Shown in pieces: positions 49,668 through 58,965 of a DNA stretch of 64,000 bases. A program made the position numbers and the translations under genes. This stretch comes from Spirochaeta sp. (GTDB lineage: Bacteria; Spirochaetota; Spirochaetia; DSM-27196; Alkalispirochaetaceae). Each line of letters starts with the position of its first letter. The stretch's first letter is position 1. A model generated the notes under the pieces. That model did not search any database. It saw nothing but the letters and a program-made list of their open reading frames with translations, and was not told the DNA's origin. Location: NCBI GenBank assembly GCA_007130865.1, contig SLRR01000001.1:1-64000 (forward strand), given 5' to 3'.

Positions 49668-52600
49668 TCAGATGCCGAGCCGTAGACCGATCCTCCTGCG
49701 CAGTTCCACCAGTGGAGGATATCCCTGATTCGCCGGATTGGAAAGCAGGCGTTCCGTGATCGCCAGGGACTGCAGAACCTGTCCTTGCTGAAAGAGCGTC
49801 TCCGCGCGGCGGTACTGCTGTTCATCCGTGGTGGAGAGCGACGCCGTGGCTTGTCCGCCGAGCCGGATTCTCAGCTGGTCTAGAAGAAAGCGAGCGTTAT
49901 TGTTACCAGGGTTGAGGTCCACCGCATCCTCCAGGAGGGATACCGCCACGGCCATCTGGTCCCGGGAACCGGTAGAGAGGTTCTCCGCCTGCTGAAAGAG
50001 TTGCTGCGCCCGGGTGATTCGCTGCTGATCTATTGGATCGGGGCGCAGGTTGAGCGCGATTTCCAGTTGTCGCAGCTGTTCCTGGATACCGGGATAGTCC
50101 GGGTTGATCTCCGCAAGCACTTCTATCTCTCCGTAAACCTCCAGGGGGCCTACCTGATCCAGACGGTTCACCGCCTGGTTGTATCGGGCGGCAAAAATCT
50201 CGTCAAACTCGTCGGCGTCCCGGACCTGTACGATCCGCAGTTCCAGTATCCGCGACTCCCAGTTAAGGGGCCGTACGTCGCGAACGTTGCGCAGATTCTC
50301 TATCGCCCGGTCAAAGTACCGGTCAGCCTCCTGCTCACGACCATCCTCGAACAAGCGCATGCCCCGCTGAAAGTCTTCCCGGGCAAGACTCAGGTAGTTT
50401 CCGAGTACCGGATACAGTGGATCTGTCTCCGCTAGTTCCCGTCCCTCTTCAAGGTTGAGCGCCGCCGTGGTCAGAAGCAGGAGACGATCGATCTCGCTGT
50501 TGGGGTCCACGTTGGTCTGCTCCCAGGTCTGTTGCGCCTGGAGCAGCGTATCCCGGGCCGCCACGTACTGGTCCTGATTGTACTGCGCCTCCGCTTGAGT
50601 GATCAGTTCCCGCACCCGCTGTATCACGATCACATTCTCCAGCTCCAGAAGTTCCCGGCCGAGTTCCGCTATCTCCTGGTCGGCTTCATCCCGCAAGTCC
50701 GGGTCTTCCCGGAGCTCCAGGGACTGGAAAAACGCTTCCCGCGCCGCTTCGAAATTGTTCCGTGCCGCGTTGATCTGCATAGCGGCGATCGCCGCCCGGG
50801 CGTCGGCGAGACGTTCGTACCCGCTGTCGCGCTGTTCCACCGCGTCCGCGATGAGCGTCTCCGCGCGGTTTGTAATCGCAAGGGCCTGGGTCCGGAAAGC
50901 AAAGAGCTCCTCTTCCAGGGAAGCCAGCCTCTCTACTTCCTGCTGTACTCCTTCACCGGACGTAACATGGTCCGCGTCTTCCTCGATCTCCGTGCGCGTG
51001 ACACGTACGATCTCCAGTGCTGCATCGAGTTCGCTCTCCAGCGGTCCCATGCGCTCCAGAGCCTCGTCGGGATAACGGACTATTCTAACGGCGGTTCCGT
51101 CGTCGACTTCGTCCGCGTTATCGATCGGCTCCTCGACTCCCTCCAGGAGCGGCGCCACCTGTCCGAGTTCCACCGGCACCCGGGCAAGCAGCGACGGCAC
51201 CGTTTCCGTCCTCAAACCGGCGATCCGTACCGCCAGGGAACGTTCCCGCTGAACCGCTCTCTCGACACCGGAACTCCAGCGATCCGTAACCTCATTCAGA
51301 AGCGCTCCGGTTCCGACAATAGCGTAATCCTCGGAAACGGCTTCTATCCCCTGACGCGCCTCTTCCCAGAGGAGTTCGCCTTCCGAGAGCGCCAGGAAAA
51401 CTTCTCGAACCGTGTCTTTTCTTGTCTGCAGCGTCGGCATAGGTGTCTCCTGGTCCTCCGGAAGCTCGACCAGGGGCGTGATCGTTTCGGCCAGCCCACG
51501 CATTCCTTCCGCTCCTCGATGGATCGCCCGCGCCGAAATCAGGTCCTGAGCCTGTTCCGGCTCAAACCGCTCGGCGATATCCGCCGTGGAGAGAGGTTCC
51601 TCGGCGATCTCCAGAAGCAGTGCTTCCGCCCGCTCCAGGTATCCTCCCGCCTCCCGGGCACGCACCAGCAGCGGGACCGCCGACTCCGGTCTGTCCTCGT
51701 CAAGTTCCTGCAGACCCTCCCGGAAAGCACCCCGCGCGTCTTCCCCGGTGATCTCCGCCAGCTTCCGAGGATACTCACGATAGAGCCGCCGGATCGCGTA
51801 GACGAGCCCCTCCTGTTCACGAAAGCCTCCCCGTCCCCGGGCGACGATATCCTTGAAGTTGATGTACCACTCCACCGGCTGATCCGGAAACTGCAACGGA
51901 ACTTGGGTACGGAGCACCAGGATCTCCTGCGAGAGCTCCTCCGCGCGATCCAGAACGCTTAGAAGCTCCACCACTTCCTCCAGAAATGGGTCAAAGAGCT
52001 CATTGTCAAGCTCGAGAATTTCTTCTTCCGCCCTGCGGAGGACCGGCTCACCCCGGTCTCGATACGGTTCCACTCTATCCAGAAACGCGGTCGCGATCGT
52101 CTCCAGCCGATTTACTACTTCTTCTACGCGATTGACAAAGATCTGGCCGAATCCCCGCGCTTCAAACTCGGACCGTTGCAAGTCTTCCATGGAGAGGTAC
52201 AGTTGGATCGCCCGGAAATAATCGTCGTTTTCCAGCGCGATCCGGGCTTCCTCCATCGTCTCCTCCACGACATTGCGGTCAAACGCGAGCTGAGCGATTA
52301 TCCGCGCGTCCTCCACCTGCCGGAGCACCCGCTCGTTGGGAAACTCGTCCAGCCCTTCCATCCGGTCGATAATTTCAAGAGTACGGGTAATGTCGTCCGG
52401 GTTATTGACGAGATTGTCTATGAGGAGTTCAAAAAGAACGTTGTATTCACCACGAATATCACGGATCATCCGCATCAGGTTCTCCGCTTCCACGATCCGG
52501 TCGGGATCGTCGCGGACGGTCTGCTCCAGGAGGAGGATCGCCTCGTTGATGCGGTTATTTGAAACGAGTTCCCGAGCCTGCCGTATCGGGTCCTCGCTGC

Positions 52601-52697
52601 GGCCGGCAGCGGGCAGAAACAGCGGGGTCATGAGCGTAATGAGAACCGCTGCGAAGAAGCGGATTGCAGACTTTTTCATCCCCATCCCTGGTTTCAT
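49668..52697 (-). CDS. Large exported TPR/helical-repeat protein
   Basis: Signal peptide (MKKSAIRFFAAVLITLMTPLFLPAAGR), long helical repeats; 44 nt upstream of the SpoIIE gene; start at 52697 or 52685. Confidence 0.75.
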   Translation of the reverse strand: MKPGMGMKKSAIRFFAAVLITLMTPLFLPAAGRSEDPIRQARELVSNNRINEAILLLEQTVRDDPDRIVEAENLMRMIRDIRGEYNVLFELLIDNLVNNPDDITRTLEIIDRMEGLDEFPNERVLRQVEDARIIAQLAFDRNVVEETMEEARIALENDDYFRAIQLYLSMEDLQRSEFEARGFGQIFVNRVEEVVNRLETIATAFLDRVEPYRDRGEPVLRRAEEEILELDNELFDPFLEEVVELLSVLDRAEELSQEILVLRTQVPLQFPDQPVEWYINFKDIVARGRGGFREQEGLVYAIRRLYREYPRKLAEITGEDARGAFREGLQELDEDRPESAVPLLVRAREAGGYLERAEALLLEIAEEPLSTADIAERFEPEQAQDLISARAIHRGAEGMRGLAETITPLVELPEDQETPMPTLQTRKDTVREVFLALSEGELLWEEARQGIEAVSEDYAIVGTGALLNEVTDRWSSGVERAVQRERSLAVRIAGLRTETVPSLLARVPVELGQVAPLLEGVEEPIDNADEVDDGTAVRIVRYPDEALERMGPLESELDAALEIVRVTRTEIEEDADHVTSGEGVQQEVERLASLEEELFAFRTQALAITNRAETLIADAVEQRDSGYERLADARAAIAAMQINAARNNFEAAREAFFQSLELREDPDLRDEADQEIAELGRELLELENVIVIQRVRELITQAEAQYNQDQYVAARDTLLQAQQTWEQTNVDPNSEIDRLLLLTTAALNLEEGRELAETDPLYPVLGNYLSLAREDFQRGMRLFEDGREQEADRYFDRAIENLRNVRDVRPLNWESRILELRIVQVRDADEFDEIFAARYNQAVNRLDQVGPLEVYGEIEVLAEINPDYPGIQEQLRQLEIALNLRPDPIDQQRITRAQQLFQQAENLSTGSRDQMAVAVSLLEDAVDLNPGNNNARFLLDQLRIRLGGQATASLSTTDEQQYRRAETLFQQGQVLQSLAITERLLSNPANQGYPPLVELRRRIGLRLGI

Positions 52698-52775
52698 AGT
52701 AACACTAGACCGGGTATTCCTTCCACGGTACCAAAACGATACCTTATATAGAATAATCGGCACGGGCGTAATACA

Positions 52776-54086
52776 ATGAACGTTAGGATGTCAGGAAACG
52801 GTATCTTCCGAGCGGGAATCATTCTATTTATCCTCTCCGCGATCCCGATATATGGTGCCGGTGTATCGGAAGACACCTTTCACGACTGGTACGGTGAGTT
52901 CGGCGACTATCTGGAGCCGGAACGCGTCAAAAACACGGGACTCACCGTATTTCCGACGCTCCTGATTCCGATCGGTGGTGAATACGAGGGTATGGGAACC
53001 GCCTATACCGCCGTGGGGCGCGACTCTTCCTTTCTTGAAGCAAACCCCGCGGCAAGCTCCGGACTGGAATACACGGAACTCTCCCTCTACCATAACAACC
53101 TCATCGCCGATACCAACATGGAGGGGATGGTCTATACCACCCGGTTCGATAATCTCGGGATCGGCGTCGGCGGCAAGCACCTGCACGTTCCGTTCACCAG
53201 TTACGATGACTTTGGAGCACAACTCGGAACCGCCCGTTATACCGAAACGATCATGGCGGCGAACCTCTCCTACAACTTCTTCAGGAGTTTCTACTTTCAC
53301 GGTGTATCCGCGGGAGCCAATGTAAAGGCGGCGTACCGTAATATCCCGGACCGGATCGCCCCGGACCAGTCCGCCGCCGCGGTGATGGGAGACCTGGGAT
53401 TACTGACGCGGTTTCATTTTCTCAAGTTTCACTCCTCGCAGAACCCCAACTTCTCGGTGGGAACCACCCTGAGAAACGTTGGGCCACCGGTACTGGACGA
53501 ACCCCTCCCGGCGATGTGGTCCACCGGGATCGCCTGGTCCCCCTTCCGACCGGTAACCCTTGCGGCGGACTATAACGTGCCGCTTATACTCTTTTCCGAC
53601 CTTCCCCCGCCGGAACCGGGATACGCCGTCGGTGCCGCCGTCACCGTGACGGATTTCTTTACGCTGCGGTCGGGGTTCCTCATGCATGGAGGCAATCCCC
53701 GGTTTACCATGGGGGGCAGCGTGGGACTCGCGGCGATGACCCTGACGGTCAACTACACCCTGGATATGACGACCCAGCTCACCGCGTTCGACCGGTTCAG
53801 CGTCCACGCAGGCTTCACTTTCAGCGATCGCGGTCGCGGAGAACGGCAGGATACGGTCCGGCAACTGTACCTGGACGCGCTCCAGTCTTTTGCCGCGGGT
53901 GAACTGGAGCGGACGATCGAACTGACCGATCGAGCCCTCGCGATCGACCCCACGTTTCAACCGGCGGCGGAGACCCGGGCGATGGCGTCGCGCATGCGGG
54001 ATCTGCAGTTCCGCATGGAAGCGATCCGTCTCGACGAGGACGAGCCGGACGAAGAGAACGATCCGTCGGTGGAGATCGACGAATAA
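52776..54086 (+). CDS. UPF0164-family (FadL-like) outer membrane protein with C-terminal TPR-like tail
   Basis: Signal peptide; GMGTAYTAVGRDSSFLEANPAASSGLEYTELSLYHN, alternating beta pattern; resembles recalled treponemal UPF0164. Confidence 0.8.
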   Translation: MNVRMSGNGIFRAGIILFILSAIPIYGAGVSEDTFHDWYGEFGDYLEPERVKNTGLTVFPTLLIPIGGEYEGMGTAYTAVGRDSSFLEANPAASSGLEYTELSLYHNNLIADTNMEGMVYTTRFDNLGIGVGGKHLHVPFTSYDDFGAQLGTARYTETIMAANLSYNFFRSFYFHGVSAGANVKAAYRNIPDRIAPDQSAAAVMGDLGLLTRFHFLKFHSSQNPNFSVGTTLRNVGPPVLDEPLPAMWSTGIAWSPFRPVTLAADYNVPLILFSDLPPPEPGYAVGAAVTVTDFFTLRSGFLMHGGNPRFTMGGSVGLAAMTLTVNYTLDMTTQLTAFDRFSVHAGFTFSDRGRGERQDTVRQLYLDALQSFAAGELERTIELTDRALAIDPTFQPAAETRAMASRMRDLQFRMEAIRLDEDEPDEENDPSVEIDE

Positions 54087-54203
54087 CGAGCACCGGCGAG
54101 TTCGTACGTTCGATCCGGTGTAACAACGAGCACCGGCGAGTTCGTACTTTCGATCCGGTGTAATAACGAGCACCGGCGAGTTCGTACGTTCGATCCGGTG
54201 TTA
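54084..54203. repeat. Three tandem 40-bp palindromic units spanning stop codon to stop codon
   Basis: taacgagcaccggcgagttcgtacgttcgatccggtgtaa at 54084, 54124, 54164; each holds CACCGG...CCGGTG. Confidence 0.95.
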
Positions 54204-55199
54204 TCGCAGAACCAGTGAGGACATCCCACCGCAAGCGCGGTCGACTACACGAAGTGCCTCCCAGGCGTCGGCGGCGCTGGAACGGGAGCGTCCCCGGGGA
54301 TCGTCGACGAGGCGGATCGCTTCCTGAACCATGCCGCTGAAGTATCCCGTGGGGGACGGAACGATCCGTGGTTGCGGTGCGAGGGAACGGTACCCCGTGT
54401 AATAAGGGCTCTTCTCGCTCCGTTCCCAGGAGAAGATCCCGTTCCCCACGCGGATCCGACCCGCGGAAAAAGTCAATTCCGTCTCCAGGTGCAGAAAGTC
54501 GCGACCGGCCCCCACTTCCAGAACGACCGGAATCGACCGTCCCTTCAGCGTTCCATGGACATAGACTGTAGAATCACTGCTGCGCACGTTGCCGACGCGT
54601 CGCGTCACGCCGATACGATCGTCGCACACGTAATGGATCGCATCTATCAGGTGGGTCCCGTCGTGGAGCAGCACCTGATCGTGGCGAGCGGTCTTTCCAA
54701 AGTAGAGAATACCTCGCACGGACAGCAGTTCTCCAAACTGTTCTCGCATCACCGCGTCCCGGACAAGCCGGTAGTCCCGGGAAAACCGGCGTTCGTGATT
54801 CACCACCACCCGGCTTTTACCGGAGCGTTCCAGGCGTACGATTCGCCGCGCAGAGAGCAGATTATGCGCTAGAGGTTTCTCACAGATCACTACCGGTACG
54901 GACTCCCGCACGGCAAGTCTCACGTAGCGGGTATGAGATTCAGGGTCCGATGCGATCACGAGAATTTGCGGTTTCACGGCGCGAACCATCGCCCGGGCAT
55001 CGTCGAAGGCGGGGGTGTTCCAACGCCGCGAGAACGATCTGCGTCTGTCCGCTTCGCGGTCCATCCCACCGGTTATCGCGCATCGGCCGGACGCAACGAG
55101 AGCCCCCGCGTGTGTACAGGGCTTTTCCCGCAGGGGATCGTCTTCCAGAAGCGATGCGATCCTTCCCAGACCAATTATCGCCGCGGGGATCGTTCCCAT
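54201..55199 (-). CDS. Gfo/Idh/MocA family oxidoreductase
   Basis: MGTIPAAIIGLGRIASLLEDD, VVICEKPLAHNLLSARRIV, GTHLIDAIHYV. Confidence 0.87.
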   Translation of the reverse strand: MGTIPAAIIGLGRIASLLEDDPLREKPCTHAGALVASGRCAITGGMDREADRRRSFSRRWNTPAFDDARAMVRAVKPQILVIASDPESHTRYVRLAVRESVPVVICEKPLAHNLLSARRIVRLERSGKSRVVVNHERRFSRDYRLVRDAVMREQFGELLSVRGILYFGKTARHDQVLLHDGTHLIDAIHYVCDDRIGVTRRVGNVRSSDSTVYVHGTLKGRSIPVVLEVGAGRDFLHLETELTFSAGRIRVGNGIFSWERSEKSPYYTGYRSLAPQPRIVPSPTGYFSGMVQEAIRLVDDPRGRSRSSAADAWEALRVVDRACGGMSSLVLR

Positions 55200-55227
55200 G
55201 GTTGCTCCCGTAATCGGGAAGTCGTGA

Positions 55228-56466
55228 TCATAGTACGAAACGCCCCTCTTCCATGATCGTCCGATCGGAACCGGACGCCAGCGTCGCGGTGATTCGTGTT
55301 TCCGGGCGGCCGATCATAAAGTCCAGATGCTGCCGACTCCGGTTTGCACCGCGAGCTTCCAGCTCTTCATCGTTCAGAGAAGCTCCGCCGGCGATGCACG
55401 TGGGATACGCAAAACCCAGCGCGAAATGGCACGCCGCGTTTTCATCGAGAAGGATGTTGTGAAAGAGTAGACCCGACTGGAATATGGGAGAGGTGGAATC
55501 CACCAGAGCGATCTCGCCCATGGCACGACTGCCGGGATCCACGTCGAGAAACGCTTCGAGCGCATCCAGCCCCGACCGGGCGCCGACGTTCACCACGCGC
55601 CCCTGGCGGAACTCCATCCATGCACCTTCCAGCAGCTGGCCGTAAACGCGAACCGGCCGGGAGATCGCGACGCGACCTTCCGTGAGACGGAAATCCGGGG
55701 TGGTAAAGACCTCCTCGGTGGGTATGTTAGGCGCGAACCGCTTCCCGTCGGTGGTATACGCACCTCCGCCTTTCCATACAGAGTCGGCGCTGAGCCCGAC
55801 GGTCAGGTCGGTACCGGGACTCTCAAAACGCAGCGACCTGATCTGCATCTCCGTGAGCATTCGAGCGCGCTCTTCCAGGGAAAGACCATGATCGTGCCAG
55901 AACTCGACAGGATTCTCCTTGTCCAGCCGGAGAATCGGTACGATTGCTTCCCACATCGCGTTCAGAGCATCCTCCCCGGCGGGGATGCCGAGCACGGTGG
56001 AGGCCCACTTGGGGGAGGGTACGGCCATCACCGTCCACTGCGTCTCGTCATTGCTGAGACCCCGTCGCAACTCCGCATCGGCGATACTCTCTGCCCGGGC
56101 AACCGCGCCGGTCCTGGCGGCGCTTGCCCCGTCCATTACAGTCGGATCGAAGGGAGACTTGATCGAAAGCAGGGCCCACTTTTCCTGGAGAAATTCCCGG
56201 TTCCGTTTCTGTCGGTATCCCGGTACAAACTCGAGGTGGTCACCTTCACTGTTATCCACGCGGGATCGCAGCATCCGGCTGGATTCCGCCCACAGATCGA
56301 CGTAGCGCGCTCCGCGGCGATACGCCTGCGTCGCTACGGTAACCGCTGCGTCGAGGTTTTCCGGCTCCACTTTGATCGCAAGACTCTGCCCTGATTGCAG
56401 GTTGAGCGCGCCCAGGGCCAGGTTGGCGAATTTGTTCAGATATGCAGATTGCCTCATAGCGGGCAT
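55228..56466 (-). CDS. M29 family aminopeptidase
   Basis: LQSGQSLAIKVEPENLDAAVTVATQAYRRGARYVDL, FNIPTEEVFTTP-like NIPTEEVFTTPDFRLTEG, HLDFMIG. Confidence 0.9.
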   Translation of the reverse strand: MPAMRQSAYLNKFANLALGALNLQSGQSLAIKVEPENLDAAVTVATQAYRRGARYVDLWAESSRMLRSRVDNSEGDHLEFVPGYRQKRNREFLQEKWALLSIKSPFDPTVMDGASAARTGAVARAESIADAELRRGLSNDETQWTVMAVPSPKWASTVLGIPAGEDALNAMWEAIVPILRLDKENPVEFWHDHGLSLEERARMLTEMQIRSLRFESPGTDLTVGLSADSVWKGGGAYTTDGKRFAPNIPTEEVFTTPDFRLTEGRVAISRPVRVYGQLLEGAWMEFRQGRVVNVGARSGLDALEAFLDVDPGSRAMGEIALVDSTSPIFQSGLLFHNILLDENAACHFALGFAYPTCIAGGASLNDEELEARGANRSRQHLDFMIGRPETRITATLASGSDRTIMEEGRFVL

Positions 56467-56504
56467 CTTAGCACGTCACGGTAACGCCGTGTATACTTTC
56501 GCCT

Positions 56505-57302
56505 GTGATGAGTTCAGAGCGTCGTTATTTTGTGATCGGTGACGTACACGGGTGTACCGAGCAGACCCGGGCGTTACTGAAACTTCTGGAATCCCGGTGC
56601 GAACCGGAGGGACCGAAGCGGGAATTTCTCTTTGTGGGCGATCTCGTGGATCGCGGGCCCGATGCAAAAGGCGCCGTGGACCTCGTTATTCGAGGTACGC
56701 AGGAACGGATATTCCGCTGTATTCTGGGCAACCACGATGAGATGTTTCTGCAGAATCTTCTGCTTTTCAGGCCGGATCTCGTGGCCGGTGCGGGGGTAGA
56801 CCTGGAACGGCAGGAACCGCTGGTTGCTTCCTACCGCTTTGCGAAAGACTTTATTCTGGATCACTGGTTAAGCCAGGGCGGCGACGCGACGATTCGCAGC
56901 TACCGAGGTGTCCCGGAAGATCCCGAAACCTGGGAGATACCGGCGGAGCATATCCACTTCATCGCGAATCTTCCCCTGGCGATCCGCGTGGACGATCTGG
57001 TAATCACTCACGCCTGGGCCGACGCGGAAGCAGCGGAAGCCGCTTTGAAGCATCAGGAGGACCCCTGGTCCATTCCGCCGGACACGCGGGAGGTGATCTT
57101 GTGGAATCGCGACCAGCCATCCAAACCGGTGCCGGGACTCCACATCAGCGGACACACCGCCCGCACCGCGCCTCTGGTCCGGAACGGTGCGATCGGAATC
57201 GACACGGGGTGCTGTTTCGGGAACCGTCTTACCGCGTACGACTACCGGGAGGATCGCTTCATCCATGTGTCCTGCGAGGATATTACTCCTTTCTCCGGTT
57301 GA
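56505..57302 (+). CDS. Serine/threonine protein phosphatase-like metallophosphoesterase
   Basis: YFVIGDVHGCTEQTRALL, FVGDLVDRGPDAKGAVDLV, LGNHDEMFL. Confidence 0.9.
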   Translation: MMSSERRYFVIGDVHGCTEQTRALLKLLESRCEPEGPKREFLFVGDLVDRGPDAKGAVDLVIRGTQERIFRCILGNHDEMFLQNLLLFRPDLVAGAGVDLERQEPLVASYRFAKDFILDHWLSQGGDATIRSYRGVPEDPETWEIPAEHIHFIANLPLAIRVDDLVITHAWADAEAAEAALKHQEDPWSIPPDTREVILWNRDQPSKPVPGLHISGHTARTAPLVRNGAIGIDTGCCFGNRLTAYDYREDRFIHVSCEDITPFSG

Positions 57303-57741
57303 GGCCGAGCTTCCTGGCAAGGATCGTAAGTGTTTCCTGCTCTTCCGCGGTCAGCACCTCCGCCCGCCGTGTAAAGCCTTCGGCGATCCGGGGAAAGTAA
57401 TCGTCCATAAGTTTCCTGCCGGCCTCCGATAGTTCCAGCCGGTGGCTGCGGCGATCGCCGGCGGTGGTGGTGCACCGGATCAGCCCTCGATCGGCAAGAC
57501 GACGCGCTACAAGACTGACGTTCCCTTTTGTCTTAAGCACTTTCCGCCCCACTTCCGTCTGAGTCAGAGGACCGACATGGTACAACGCTTCCAGCACTGC
57601 AAACTGCGAAAGCGTGAGATTGCCCGGAAGAGGTGCTGCTTCCAGCGCTCCCCGCTGAAAGCTTTCCGACGCACGGGTAAGACAAACGAACAGCTTGAGC
57701 GCGCGCCGGGTATCCGGGTCGTGACAAGAAATGACGCTCAT
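57283..57741 (-). CDS. MarR family transcriptional regulator
   Basis: LTLSQFAVLEALYHVGPLTQTEVGRKVLKTKGNVSLVARRLADRGLIRCTTTAGDRRSHRLELSEAGRKLM. Confidence 0.92.
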   Translation of the reverse strand: MSVISCHDPDTRRALKLFVCLTRASESFQRGALEAAPLPGNLTLSQFAVLEALYHVGPLTQTEVGRKVLKTKGNVSLVARRLADRGLIRCTTTAGDRRSHRLELSEAGRKLMDDYFPRIAEGFTRRAEVLTAEEQETLTILARKLGLNRRKE

Positions 57742-57767
57742 GTCGCACTATAGCACGGAGCGGTTTG

Positions 57768-58868
57768 TCAGGCCAGCAAACGTACCCGGCTGAAAATGTA
57801 AGAGAGGCTCTCCTCCTTGATTACTATTCGCTGTATCCCGGTATCGTACAATGGCTCGGGAGTGTGCTCCCGGAAACGCCTGAAACGCTCGCGTCGCGAA
57901 CTGTCGTACCAGTACACCAGGCGCAACATCCCCCCCTCGATCTCCAGGCAGGTCATCCCGAACTTCCCCAGGACCGTACCGGAATTGAAGAGACTCGGTA
58001 CGAGTAGATTCTCCCGGTAGAGGCTCTCGTGGTTACCGGTATGCGCCTCGATCTCCCGGATCTGTTCCAGTTCCACTTTAAGTTCCTGGACACGCGCTTC
58101 CACCTCCGCCTGACGGTCGCTCTCCGGATAACTTCGGCACAGGAGTTCGATCTCGAAGAGTACCGAGTCAGTTTTAGACATCGACTCAAAAAGCGGACGG
58201 TGCGTGTGACCGATCATCGCCAGGATCTTCTTCTCCGAAGCGAACTCGTAAGCGCACCTCTCCACCTTGAACCGCTTACGACTGTCCGCCGCGACGGTGG
58301 GACTGCTGATGTGAAGCGGATTTGCGAGATACCGCAGCAGAACGCGTACTGTATTGTTGTGTTCCTGGTACCACCGGGATGCCTGGTGACCGTGGTAGAC
58401 GAAAATATCTCCGTTCGGGCACTGGAGCCGCAACCCCTCGTGAACCGTGTCGATAAAAAGCTCGGGCCAGTGATCCCGCCCGAGCATCGCTATGAGACTT
58501 ACCGCCGGGCCGCCTTCAAGCCAGTCCAGGTCATGGTTACCCGCGATGCGGGTGAGTCCTCCGCTCGCGGCGACCTCTCCTAACGCGTGATAAACCGATT
58601 CCCAGCGGTGAACGATACTACGGAGACTGAAACGCTGCAGATCCTCCACGTCCCCGTTCAACACCAGGTGATACCGTCGGTCCCGGTAAAACCGTTCCAG
58701 GACGGTGCAGAAAAGCGATCCGTTATGCCGAAAACTGTCGTTCCGTCCGCCGTTACCCATGTGCAGATCGCTGAACACCACCACACGGTCGTCGCTGGTG
58801 ACCCGGCGCCGCGGACACGTTTCAAAAAGTTCGTCCAGCTTGTTTTTACGTAGAGATTCACATGACAT
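57768..58868 (-). CDS. Calcineurin-like metallophosphoesterase (LpxH-like)
   Basis: VVVFSDLHMGNGGRND, LNGDVEDLQRF, IAGNHDLDW, MIGHTHRPLF. Confidence 0.87.
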   Translation of the reverse strand: MSCESLRKNKLDELFETCPRRRVTSDDRVVVFSDLHMGNGGRNDSFRHNGSLFCTVLERFYRDRRYHLVLNGDVEDLQRFSLRSIVHRWESVYHALGEVAASGGLTRIAGNHDLDWLEGGPAVSLIAMLGRDHWPELFIDTVHEGLRLQCPNGDIFVYHGHQASRWYQEHNNTVRVLLRYLANPLHISSPTVAADSRKRFKVERCAYEFASEKKILAMIGHTHRPLFESMSKTDSVLFEIELLCRSYPESDRQAEVEARVQELKVELEQIREIEAHTGNHESLYRENLLVPSLFNSGTVLGKFGMTCLEIEGGMLRLVYWYDSSRRERFRRFREHTPEPLYDTGIQRIVIKEESLSYIFSRVRLLA

Positions 58869-58965
58869 CGTCTATGTACCAGTATAATGGAGGACTATCG
58901 TTCCGACCATGTTTGACCGATTATCATGACAGAATCGATCGGTGCTGGTATATTCATATGGAGTG

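Noticed and set aside
50532-51962. 476-aa open frame antisense to the TPR gene
   Set aside because: Same codon-bias artefact; the sense ORF has a signal peptide and regular helical repeats.
54084-54203. CRISPR array interpretation of the tandem repeat
   Set aside because: The units are contiguous 40-mers with no unique spacers, only three copies, and no cas genes in the window.
53957-54229. Minus-strand ORF with repeated peptide SNVRTRRCSLLHRIE
   Set aside because: Produced by translating the 3 x 40-bp repeat; no independent coding evidence.
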